Translations under genes and position numbers: made by a program
Shown here: piece by piece, positions 1 to 7,259 of the stretch
How the letters are laid out: each line of letters starts with the position of its first letter
How positions within the stretch are numbered: the stretch's first letter is position 1
Notes under the pieces: model-generated
What the model was told of the DNA's origin: nothing
Databases searched by the model: none
What the model saw: only the letters and a program-made list of their open reading frames with translations
DNA from: Clostridia bacterium
Lineage (GTDB): Bacteria; Bacillota; Clostridia; TANB77; CAG-508
Assembly (NCBI GenBank): GCA_022797215.1
Contig: JAAWKD010000013.1
Coordinates: 1-52,629 of the forward strand
Direction: 5' to 3'
DNA length: 52,629 nt

Positions 1-65
1 TTTTATATTAAGAAGATTTGATTAATAATACACATTAAGACTAATAAAAATAAGAAATAGGGATT

Positions 66-245
66 ATGTTAAAATATTCTAGTTGCGCAGGCTGGCATGA
101 TGCTAGTAGCTATAGCTGGGTTGACTCTACTTATTATGGGTTTCGCCGTGGCGAGAATGGAGTGTTTTCCTTCCGTGGTAGTACTATATGGGATGAGACT
201 AAGCTCTGTGGTCGTGGAGTAGCGGTAATAGGCACCGGACTTTAA
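66..245 (+). CDS. Short CLec-like variable ORF, cassette copy 1
   Basis: A 59-aa ORF with ATG start. The scaffold is SCAGWHDAS, then W, GF, RG, GVFSF, W and CGRGVAV. Between these fixed positions the residues differ in every copy. The pattern (RG..GVFSF..W...GRGVAV) resembles the last two strands of C-type-lectin/FGE-fold proteins diversified by diversity-generating retroelements, but no N-terminal domain is attached. It may be a stand-alone variable segment, a donor cassette or a remnant. Expression is unproven. The similarity is from pattern only, so function is uncertain. Confidence 0.45.
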   Translation: MLKYSSCAGWHDASSYSWVDSTYYGFRRGENGVFSFRGSTIWDETKLCGRGVAVIGTGL

Positions 246-341
246 TATAGAGTATCAGAGGGGAAAATTTTAAGGAATTTTTTGAGTGTAGCTATATTAT
301 TAAAGAAACATAATTCCTTCCTTAGTGGTAAAATAAAAAAG

Positions 342-390
342 AAACTATATTGCAAATAGTAAAACGAAAGTGATATAGATTTTGTTATTA
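342..390 (+). terminator. Cassette 1 terminal hairpin
   Basis: ACTATAT (343-349) can pair with GATATAG (372-378) around a loop containing the conserved AAAACGAAAG, followed by ATTTTGTT. It is a weaker stem than in copies 3 and 4. Confidence 0.45.
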
Positions 391-401
391 AAAATAAAAG
401 A

Positions 402-590
402 ATGGGGATTGTGTTGAAGTATCCTAGTTGCGCAGACTGGCATGGTGCTAGTTATTCTGACTGGCTTGCTGAGGCTGATTTTGGTTTCCATTGCGGTGCT
501 TACGGAATGTTTTCGTTTCGCGGTGAGGATTACTGGAAGTGGGGCAGTTACTGTGGTCGTGGAGTAGCGGTAATAGGCACCGGACTTTAA
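402..590 (+). CDS. Short CLec-like variable ORF, cassette copy 2
   Basis: A 62-aa ORF from an ATG in AAGAATGGGG. It has the same scaffold as copy 1 (PSCADWHGAS, W, GF, FSF, W, CGRGVAVIGTGL) with different residues at the variable positions. Whole codons differ from the other copies at adjacent variable sites while flanking codons are kept, which suggests targeted or selected variation rather than drift. The product would be too small to fold as a full lectin domain. A recombination donor is one alternative. Confidence 0.45.
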   Translation: MGIVLKYPSCADWHGASYSDWLAEADFGFHCGAYGMFSFRGEDYWKWGSYCGRGVAVIGTGL

Positions 591-687
591 TATAGAGTAT
601 CAGAGGGGAAAATTTTAAGGAATTTTTCGAGAATAGCTGTATTATTAAAGAAACATGATTCCTTCCTTAATGGTAAAATAAAAAAGA

Positions 688-735
688 GACTATATTGCAA
701 AAAGTAAAACGAAAGTGATATAGATTTTGTTATTA
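688..735 (+). terminator. Cassette 2 terminal hairpin
   Basis: ACTATAT (689-695) pairs with GATATAG (717-723), followed by ATTTTGTT. Same architecture as copy 1. Confidence 0.45.
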
Positions 736-791
736 AAAAGATTTAATTGAGAATAAGTATTAAGACTAATAAAAATGAGAAAATAGGGATT

Positions 792-1037
792 ATGTTGAAG
801 TATTCCAGTTGTGCAGACTGGCATGGTGCTAGTTATTCTGATTGGTTTTCAAGCAATAGGCTTGGTTTTGCTCGTGGTGGTGAAATGTTTTCTTTTACTG
901 ATTACTCGTGGGATGCTAGTTATGCTGGTTGCGGTCGTGGAGTAGCGGTAGTTAAGTCAGCTGTTCGAGCTGAGCTAGTTACAGATGACTTATGCGACGG
1001 AGCGAAGTGTAGTGTAAGGCACTGGACTTTAATATAG
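792..1037 (+). CDS. Short CLec-like variable ORF, cassette copy 3
   Basis: An 81-aa ORF when started at the ATG in GGGATTATGTTG, matching copies 1 and 4; an upstream in-frame TTG at 747 would add 15 residues. It has the scaffold SSCADWHGAS, W, LGF, FSF, W and GCGRGVAVV. The reading frame then runs through the hairpin block, giving a low-complexity tail that is probably not functional protein. Function unknown; see copy 1. Confidence 0.45.
   Translation: MLKYSSCADWHGASYSDWFSSNRLGFARGGEMFSFTDYSWDASYAGCGRGVAVVKSAVRAELVTDDLCDGAKCSVRHWTLI
957..973 (+). other. DNA hairpin 3' of the variable segment (copy 3)
   Basis: Perfect 6-bp stem with a 5-nt GTTCG loop, starting about a dozen bases after the last CGRGVAV codon. 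Characterised diversity-generating retroelements have a short hairpin or cruciform just 3' of the variable repeat that promotes target recognition. The position here is comparable, and the role is inferred. Confidence 0.5.
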
Positions 1038-1129
1038 AATATCAGAGGGAAAAATTTTAAGGAATTTTTCGAGTGTAGCTATATTATTAAAGAAATATAA
1101 TTCCTTCCTTAGTGGTGAAATAAAAAAGA

Positions 1130-1170
1130 AACTATATCGTAGTAGACAAAGCGATATAGTTTTTATTTTC
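1130..1170 (+). terminator. Cassette 3 terminator
   Basis: AACTATATCG (1130-1139) pairs perfectly with CGATATAGTT (1152-1161), followed by TTTATTTT: an intrinsic-terminator shape. The stem sequence differs from copy 4 but pairing is kept. Confidence 0.7.
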
Positions 1171-1190
1171 CAAAAATTTAAACTGTTCGC

Positions 1191-1219
1191 TTGCATTTCT
1201 AAAAAACCTGTTATATATT
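1191..1219 (+). promoter_or_regulatory. Possible promoter for tex
   Basis: TTGCAT (1191-1196) and TATATT (1214-1219) are 17 bp apart, upstream of the tex start. Moderate match to the sigma-A consensus. Confidence 0.4.
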
Positions 1220-1282
1220 AGATACTAAAGGAATTACAAGAAAAACCTTTAAAATAATGCTAAGAAAGGAACTAAAGGAAAC

Positions 1283-3481
1283 ATGCAAGAAACTATGGAG
1301 AGAATAGCTACGAGGATAGCCGAAGAGTTAAACATTAAATTAACACAAGTGCAAAAAACAGTAGAATTAATTGACGAAGGAAATACAATTCCATTTATTG
1401 CGCGTTATAGAAAAGAAGTTACAGGAGGACTTTCAGATGAGACTTTAAGAGAACTAGGAGAAAGACTTACTTATCTTCGTAATTTAGAAGCAAGGAAAGA
1501 AGAGGTAAAAACTTCTATTGAAAATCAAGGAAAATTAACAGATGAAATAGTAGAAAGCTTAGAAAAAGCTAGAACCCTAGCAGAAGTAGAAGATATTTAT
1601 AGGCCATATAAACAAAAAAAGAAAACAAGAGCAACTGTTGCAAAAGCGAAGGGATTAGAGCCTTTAGCAAATATTATTTATGAACAAACTGAAAAACAAC
1701 CTATTGAAGAAATAGCAAAAGAATATGTTAATATAGATAGTTTATCAGAAGAAGATAAACAAAATAAAGATAAAGTGGTTGCAACAGTGGAAGATGCCAT
1801 TCAAGGTGCAAATGATATTATTGCAGAAATGATTGCTGATGACCCCAATTATCGTAAAGAAATTAAACGTATTTGCTATCGTGATGGTGTGATTATCACA
1901 AAAGGAACAAAGCCAGAAGAAAAGACAGCATATAACATGTATTATGAATTTAATGAAAAAGTAAATAGAATTCCAAGCCATCGTATTTTAGCAATTAATC
2001 GTGGTGAAAAAGAAGAATTCTTGAAAGTAAAATTAGATAAACCAGAAGAAAATATTTTACATTACATTGAACAAGATGTCATTAAAGGAAAAACGCAATT
2101 CACAGATATGCTAGAAGAAACTATAGCAGATAGTTGGAAACGTTTAATTGAGCCATCTATTGATAGAGAAATACGCTCAGATTTAACAGAAAAGGCAGAA
2201 ACACAAGCAATCAAAGTATTTGGTAAAAATGCAAAACCATTATTACTAGCTGCGCCGCTAAAAGGATTAACTGTTATGGGGGTTGATCCTGCCTATCGTA
2301 CAGGTTGTAAAATAGCAGTGATTGATGAAACTGGGAAGCTATTAGCAACTACAACTGTTTATCCAACAGAGCCACAAAATGATGTAGAAGGTGCTAAAAA
2401 AGAGCTAAAAGCTTTAATTAGTAAACACGATATAGACATTATTGCTATTGGAAATGGAACAGCATCACGTGAGTCTGAAAGCTTTGTGGCAGAGATGATA
2501 AAAGAAATTGACAAGGATTTACATTATGCCATTGTTAGTGAAGCGGGAGCATCAGTATATTCAGCATCAAAGCTTGCCACAGAAGAATATCCAGATATTA
2601 ATGTATCTTTAAGAGGAGCTATTTCTATTGCAAGAAGATTACAAGATCCATTAGCAGAACTAGTAAAAATCGATCCTAAAGCAATTGGTGTAGGACAATA
2701 TCAACATGATGTAGACCAAAATAAATTGACAGAAAGCCTAACGGGTGTAGTAGAAGATGCTGTAAACGAGGTTGGAGTAGATGTTAATACAGCAACGCCA
2801 TCACTTTTATCCTATGTAGCAGGAATTAACAAAACTATTGCTAATAATATTGTAAAATACCGTGATGAAAATGGAAAACTAAAAGAGAGAAAAGAGTTGC
2901 TAAAAGTACCAAAGTTAGGAAAAGTAGCTTTTGAACAGTGTGCAGGATTTATTAGAGTTCCAGATGGGAAAAATCCAATTGAAATTACAGCAGTTCACCC
3001 TGAGAGCTATGAAATAGCAGAGCAATTATTAAGTAGTATTGGATATAAAAAGGAAGATTTATTAGAAAAAGATAAATTGAAAGAGATCAAAGGAAAGCTT
3101 GCAGGAATTGATGTAGTGGCAATGGCAAAAGAATTAAATGCAGGAGAAATGACATTAAAGGATATTATTGACGAATTATCAAAACCTGGTAGAGATCCAA
3201 GAGATGAAATGCCAAAACAGATTTTAAGAGCAGATGTGTTAAAATTTGAAGATTTAAGAGAAGGTATGGTATTAACAGGAACTGTTCGTAATGTAACTGA
3301 TTTTGGAGCATTTGTAGATATTGGAGTAAAACACGATGGTTTAGTACATATTTCACAATTAAGTGATAGCTTTGTTAGAAATCCATCAGATGTAGTATCA
3401 GTTGGTGATATTGTAAAGGTAAAAGTAATTGGAATAGATGGAGAAAGACAAAAAGTACAATTATCAATGAAAGAGGCCTAA
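1283..3481 (+). CDS. tex: Tex family RNA-binding transcription accessory protein
   Basis: 732 aa, the normal length for Tex/YhgF. The N-terminal helical region opens with IAEELNIKLTQVQKTVELID and IPFIARYRKEVTGGL. The YqgF/RNase H-like fold follows (MGVDPAYRTGCKIAVID, about residues 330-460), then a helix-hairpin-helix region and a C-terminal S1 RNA-binding domain (GMVLTGTVRNVTDFGAFVDIGV, starting about residue 655). Tex is a conserved cytoplasmic nucleic-acid-binding factor linked to transcription; its exact activity is debated. The ATG at 1283 follows a purine-rich site and fits the family N terminus. A REP-like palindrome follows the stop. It uses no CGG codon. Confidence 0.95.
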   Translation: MQETMERIATRIAEELNIKLTQVQKTVELIDEGNTIPFIARYRKEVTGGLSDETLRELGERLTYLRNLEARKEEVKTSIENQGKLTDEIVESLEKARTLAEVEDIYRPYKQKKKTRATVAKAKGLEPLANIIYEQTEKQPIEEIAKEYVNIDSLSEEDKQNKDKVVATVEDAIQGANDIIAEMIADDPNYRKEIKRICYRDGVIITKGTKPEEKTAYNMYYEFNEKVNRIPSHRILAINRGEKEEFLKVKLDKPEENILHYIEQDVIKGKTQFTDMLEETIADSWKRLIEPSIDREIRSDLTEKAETQAIKVFGKNAKPLLLAAPLKGLTVMGVDPAYRTGCKIAVIDETGKLLATTTVYPTEPQNDVEGAKKELKALISKHDIDIIAIGNGTASRESESFVAEMIKEIDKDLHYAIVSEAGASVYSASKLATEEYPDINVSLRGAISIARRLQDPLAELVKIDPKAIGVGQYQHDVDQNKLTESLTGVVEDAVNEVGVDVNTATPSLLSYVAGINKTIANNIVKYRDENGKLKERKELLKVPKLGKVAFEQCAGFIRVPDGKNPIEITAVHPESYEIAEQLLSSIGYKKEDLLEKDKLKEIKGKLAGIDVVAMAKELNAGEMTLKDIIDELSKPGRDPRDEMPKQILRADVLKFEDLREGMVLTGTVRNVTDFGAFVDIGVKHDGLVHISQLSDSFVRNPSDVVSVGDIVKVKVIGIDGERQKVQLSMKEA

Positions 3482-3489
3482 ATGGAAAA

Positions 3490-3554
3490 GGTGGAAAAGG
3501 GGACGGTTCTAATTTCCAAATTTTTTGGAAATTAGAACCGTCCCCTTTTCCACC
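3490..3554. repeat. REP-like long palindrome
   Basis: A perfect 28-bp inverted repeat (3490-3517 and 3527-3554) with a 9-base loop of A and T. The core GGGGACGGTTCT/AGAACCGTCCCC is a motif of REP-type palindromes mobilised in trans by Y1 transposases in many Firmicutes. A third partial arm follows at 3555-3569. It lies between convergent tex and the HD-GYP gene and could also stop transcription. A degenerate half copy lies at about 17139-17165. Confidence 0.8.
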
Positions 3555-3574
3555 TTCCCCTTTTCCACGTCCAC

Positions 3575-4630
3575 CTAAGCTCTATATTTTTCTTGTATTT
3601 CCTGTATTTCGTTATAATGATTATCTAGAATATCAATAAACACTTTTGCAATTTCTGGGTCAAATTGTGTACCAGAACAATCTTCAATTTCAGCTTTTAC
3701 GACATCTAAAGGTAATGGATTGCGGTATGTTCTCTTTGAAGTCATAGCATCAAAAGTATCTGCAATTGCTGCAATTCTAGCCATATATGGAATGTCATTT
3801 CCACTTAACTTACTAGGATATCCTCTTCCATCAAATCTTTCGTGATGATGCTTTACAATTGGGATAATGTCTTGGAAGATAGCAGCATTGCATAAAATAT
3901 GAGCACCAATAGATGGGTGATTTTTAATTTCAGAATATTCATCATCTGTCAATTTAGCTTCTTTTAACAAAATGCTATCAGGGATACCAATTTTTCCAAT
4001 ATCGTGGAATAAACCACCAACTTGTAATGTTTTCAAATCTGCTTCAGATAAACCTAAATATTTTCCAATTAATACAGAGAAGGCAGATACTCTGTCAGAA
4101 TGACCTCTTGTATATGGATCTTTTGCCTCTACAGTATAACGTAAAGTTTCAATACTATCTAAATAAGCCTTTTCCAATTTTTCGTAAGTTTCAGATAATT
4201 CATTGTTGATTCTTTTAATTTCATTCATTTGTTCAATGGATTTAATACCTGATTCAATTAAAAGTAACAACTGGTCAAATTTATCACTTTTTTCGCAGTA
4301 ACCCTGAATATCTAACTTACGAATAGTTTCAAGTGGGGGAGCTAAATCCTTGTGTCCTGTTAATAGTAGAATATATAATTCTTTATTAAATTTACGGATT
4401 TCTTCAACTACTTTATCACCATGAATAGGGGTCATAATGAAGTCTAAAACCATTAAATCAAAATGTTCATTTTTAACGCGTTCAACAGCCTCCATAGGGT
4501 CTGTAACACCTGTAAAGTCATATCCAGAGCGTTTTAAGAAGATAGATAATGAATCTACAATTCCTTCCTCATCATCTACTGCAATAATTTTATATCCTGT
4601 TTTAGCCATTTCTTGCATATTTTTTCTCAT
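3575..4630 (-). CDS. Response regulator with REC and HD-GYP domains
   Basis: 351 aa. Residues about 12-130 are a CheY-like receiver (acidic pair in IIAVDDEEG, phospho-acceptor Asp in LMVLDFIMTP, Thr in LLLTGHKD, Lys in CEKSD). A coiled linker follows, then an HD-GYP domain (about 165-345) with HDIGKIGIPD, KHHHERFDGRGYP and ADTFDAMTSKRTYR. The family hydrolyses cyclic di-GMP; the catalytic HD and the GYP motif are intact. The first ATG follows GAGGTGAT at good spacing. It may pair with the histidine kinase at 5443-7245, but that is not shown. Confidence 0.93.
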   Translation of the reverse strand: MRKNMQEMAKTGYKIIAVDDEEGIVDSLSIFLKRSGYDFTGVTDPMEAVERVKNEHFDLMVLDFIMTPIHGDKVVEEIRKFNKELYILLLTGHKDLAPPLETIRKLDIQGYCEKSDKFDQLLLLIESGIKSIEQMNEIKRINNELSETYEKLEKAYLDSIETLRYTVEAKDPYTRGHSDRVSAFSVLIGKYLGLSEADLKTLQVGGLFHDIGKIGIPDSILLKEAKLTDDEYSEIKNHPSIGAHILCNAAIFQDIIPIVKHHHERFDGRGYPSKLSGNDIPYMARIAAIADTFDAMTSKRTYRNPLPLDVVKAEIEDCSGTQFDPEIAKVFIDILDNHYNEIQEIQEKYRA

Positions 4631-4719
4631 AATATCACCTCAATTTATGCTTCAATTATATCATAATTTGTCGAACTGTAAAGTCCTTTTTTAGATAAAT
4701 AGAAATCAATTAGATTTGG

Positions 4720-4748
4720 TTGACATAAGCAAAAAAGCATGGTAATAT
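4720..4748 (+). promoter_or_regulatory. Promoter of the guanylate-kinase-like gene
   Basis: TTGACA (4720-4725), 17 bp, TAATAT (4743-4748): a near-consensus sigma-A promoter about 70 bp before the ATG at 4820. Confidence 0.7.
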
Positions 4749-4819
4749 ATCATACAGATACAAAAAAGAATGGAGTAACAAATAATATGATAATTATATA
4801 GCTTTAATGGAGGTGCGAG

Positions 4820-5389
4820 ATGTTACTTGGAATAGCAGGTGTTACAGGTACAGGAAAATCCTATTATAAAGATAAATTAGTAGAAAGATTAGGCTTTGAA
4901 AAGTTAAAAATTATAACTACTCGTGAAATGCGTAAAGGAGAAAAGAATAACGAAGATAAGATATTTGTAAGTGAAGAGGAATTGCAAAATTTAAGAAGTG
5001 AAGGACAAATTGCATATGAATTTGAATTATTAGGATATAAATATGCATATACAAAAAAGGAACTTTTTTCTGATAAGAATATGGTATTTGAAGTACATTA
5101 TAATACCATATATGAATTTAAAAAAGTTTGTCCTAACATGAAAGTCCTTTATTTATTCCCTCAGGATATAGAAATAGCAAAACAGAAAACAAGAGAAAGA
5201 GGATTAACGCCAGAGGTAGAGAAGAAGAGACTTCTAGAAATAGATGAACATTATGAAAGAGTTAAAAAAGATACGGATTTAAGAAATATGTTTGACTATA
5301 TTCAGTATAATAATTATGATCAAGAATCAGAACATAGAATTGTAGATTTTATCCAAAAAGTCATATTAGAAGAAAAAGATATGAAGTAA
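4820..5389 (+). CDS. Guanylate-kinase-like P-loop protein
   Basis: 189 aa. The P-loop is GVTGTGKS at residues 7-14, followed by the guanylate-kinase-type segment ITTREMRKGE (compare TTR.pR.gE) and a mobile helical region ending in QKTRERGLTPEVEKKR. This suggests a small nucleoside-monophosphate kinase or a diverged guanylate kinase; true Gmk normally keeps VSHTTRPPR and a Tyr-rich GMP site, only partly present here. It stands alone with its own promoter (4720-4748) and a terminator 15 bp after the stop. Confidence 0.7.
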   Translation: MLLGIAGVTGTGKSYYKDKLVERLGFEKLKIITTREMRKGEKNNEDKIFVSEEELQNLRSEGQIAYEFELLGYKYAYTKKELFSDKNMVFEVHYNTIYEFKKVCPNMKVLYLFPQDIEIAKQKTRERGLTPEVEKKRLLEIDEHYERVKKDTDLRNMFDYIQYNNYDQESEHRIVDFIQKVILEEKDMK

Positions 5390-5398
5390 AAGATTAAT

Positions 5399-5436
5399 AA
5401 AAAGAAACAAAATTTAAAAATTTTGTTTCTTTTTAT
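5399..5436. terminator. Bidirectional terminator
   Basis: A 14-bp stem (5401-5414 with 5419-5432) of AAAGAAACAAAATT type with a 4-nt loop, flanked by A-rich and T-rich tracts. It serves the convergent kinase-like gene and the histidine kinase. Confidence 0.85.
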
Positions 5437-5442
5437 TAGGGA

Positions 5443-7245
5443 TTAAACAGGCAAGGAAATATGGAAGATAGTACCTTTTCCTTTTTCTGTCTCAAAGGTA
5501 ACATTACCATTAAAGTGAGCGCGAATAGTGGAGTAGGACATAAATAATCCAAGACCTGTTCCATTTTTTCCTTTCGTGGTAATCATTTCCTTAAATAATT
5601 TTGCTTTAACACTGTCAGGAAGACCATTTGCAAAATCTTGTACAGAAATAATAATATTCTTTCCAGAAGGCTCTAAAATAAGATTAATTTCATTTCCAGG
5701 TTTTCCATTATATGCTTGAATAGCATTTGAAATCATATTATTAATAACTTGTACCAAACTATTAATATTACCTTTTAAAATAGTATCAGGTTCAGCTTTC
5801 ATTTGAATATTTAAGTCAACTAAAGCATTTTTTAATTCGTGTCTCATTAAAATATTAACACGTTTTACTAATTCATCTAAGGTAAAGGAAACTGCCTGTT
5901 CATCAGACATAGTGACTGCTTGTCCTTTAACCGCTGTAATAACATCAGACATATATTCTGTATAAGACCTAATTTTCTCAATCCAATCTTTCATGTCATG
6001 TGCAATTTCGTGGTGATCTTCTACAGTTACTTCAGGATCACCAACGGATTTTTCATATTCGGTGGCTAAATCTGTTAAACCTTCTGCTGCACCAGCAATA
6101 GACATAATAGGAGTTTTTAAGTTATGAGCGATACCACCAATTAATTGTCCCAAAGAGGCTAAACGTTCTCTTTCCATTAACATATTTTGGTTATTTTGAA
6201 TTGTCTGCATATCTTGCATGTGTTGAGTTGTATCCTTAAACAAAATGAGAGTTCCTAAATAGGTATCTTTGTTTCGAATACTGTTAATCTCTATATGGAA
6301 ATATTTTTCTTGACTTTCTAATTTCTTTTCAAAAAGAAAAGTATCTTCTGAAGTTATTGCCTTTTCAATACAAGCTTTTACATTGCTAAAATCCGTCTCA
6401 AATAATTTGTGTTTATCAATTAACTCAAGAAAGTTTTGATTTCTAATGTAATTTTCATTTGTGTTAAACATTTTTAGAAAAGTCTTATTAAAATCAATAA
6501 TTATATTTTTCTCATCTACTACAAGGTAACCATCGGAAATCCTATCCACGATTCTTTGCAAAGCAATAGGTGTTACCTTTAAAAAGTCAAATTTAAAAAT
6601 AGCAAGGGCATAGAATAAAATACCAAAAGCAAACGAAATAGGTGTTACATAAATAGTCATAGGAATAATTGAAAAAGTTCCTAATAAATTAATAGCAATT
6701 GGTAAAATAGTTCCTACTAAAAACAAAATAGATTGTTTTGAAAAGAAACCAGCATTCCTAATAGAGGAATATAGCAATTTTAATAAAGATATTCCAAATA
6801 ATGCGTAAGTGTAAATCAAATAAACTGGCATAAAAGCACCTTTAATAGAGTCATTTAAGTAAATAGAATATTTTTCATAAAAAAGGTGATGATAATCATT
6901 AGTCCATAGTATCAATAAAGATAAAACAGGAATAATAAATAATAGAAGATACCTTACTTTAAATTCCAATTTTGTATTATCAAACACTAAACTAATAAAA
7001 TAAACAACAACAGGGATAAAGCAAGCACCAATATATGAAAAATAATCAAAATAAATAGTCGGAATACTTAGTGGCTCGCTTAATATACCCCCTAGAAAGA
7101 CAAAAAGGCACAAATCTAATAATAAAAATAAAATAATAACAAATAGAGTTTTAATTTGAGATTTTGGTATTTTTTTATGAATAATATACAAAAATGCTAA
7201 AATAGTAACCATAATACAAAAAAGTAAGATTAAATAGACATTCAT
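5443..7245 (-). CDS. Membrane sensor histidine kinase (7TM N terminus, PAS, HATPase)
   Basis: 600 aa. About seven or eight hydrophobic segments fill residues 1-225 (7TM histidine-kinase N-terminal type), then a PAS-like domain (ISDGYLVVDEKNIIIDFNKT), a dimerisation helix with the phospho-acceptor in LIGGIAHNLKTPI, and a HATPase domain with the N box (NNMISNAIQAY) and G2 box (GKNGTGLGLFMSY). It starts 15 bp after the NRPS stop on the same strand, with its AAGGAGG site at the NRPS end, so it is probably co-transcribed and translated downstream of the NRPS. It may sense a ligand tied to that pathway. No cognate regulator is adjacent. Confidence 0.88.
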   Translation of the reverse strand: MNVYLILLFCIMVTILAFLYIIHKKIPKSQIKTLFVIILFLLLDLCLFVFLGGILSEPLSIPTIYFDYFSYIGACFIPVVVYFISLVFDNTKLEFKVRYLLLFIIPVLSLLILWTNDYHHLFYEKYSIYLNDSIKGAFMPVYLIYTYALFGISLLKLLYSSIRNAGFFSKQSILFLVGTILPIAINLLGTFSIIPMTIYVTPISFAFGILFYALAIFKFDFLKVTPIALQRIVDRISDGYLVVDEKNIIIDFNKTFLKMFNTNENYIRNQNFLELIDKHKLFETDFSNVKACIEKAITSEDTFLFEKKLESQEKYFHIEINSIRNKDTYLGTLILFKDTTQHMQDMQTIQNNQNMLMERERLASLGQLIGGIAHNLKTPIMSIAGAAEGLTDLATEYEKSVGDPEVTVEDHHEIAHDMKDWIEKIRSYTEYMSDVITAVKGQAVTMSDEQAVSFTLDELVKRVNILMRHELKNALVDLNIQMKAEPDTILKGNINSLVQVINNMISNAIQAYNGKPGNEINLILEPSGKNIIISVQDFANGLPDSVKAKLFKEMITTKGKNGTGLGLFMSYSTIRAHFNGNVTFETEKGKGTIFHISLPV

Positions 7246-7259
7246 AATTGTTCCTCCTT

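Larger units (their letters stand above)
54..390 (+). repeat. Variable-protein cassette, copy 1
   Basis: First of four related cassettes in the window (others at about 399-737, 780-1170 and 16629-17040). Each has a conserved GGGATTATGTT-like entry, a short ORF with a highly variable core, a conserved end coding CGRGVAV, a 3' block with an AAGGAATT/AATTCCTT inverted repeat (272-279 with 312-319 here), and a terminal hairpin (ACTATAT near 343 with GATATAG near 372) followed by T-rich DNA. A 5' leader (about 30-56) is shared with copy 3. Copies 1 and 2 lack an ~80 bp block present in copies 3 and 4. Confidence 0.75.
399..737 (+). repeat. Variable-protein cassette, copy 2
   Basis: Second tandem cassette, nearly identical to copy 1 outside the ORF core. 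It shares the CGRGVAVIGTGL end, the AAGGAATT/AATTCCTT pair and the terminal hairpin. Almost all differences lie in the coding core. Confidence 0.75.
780..1170 (+). repeat. Variable-protein cassette, copy 3 (long form)
   Basis: Third tandem cassette. Unlike copies 1 and 2 it keeps an ~80 bp block after the CGRGVAV codons. That block contains a perfect hairpin (TCAGCT 957-962, loop GTTCG, AGCTGA 968-973) inside an outer TAAGTCA/TGACTTA pair (953-959 with 986-992). Copy 4 carries the same block. Confidence 0.75.
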
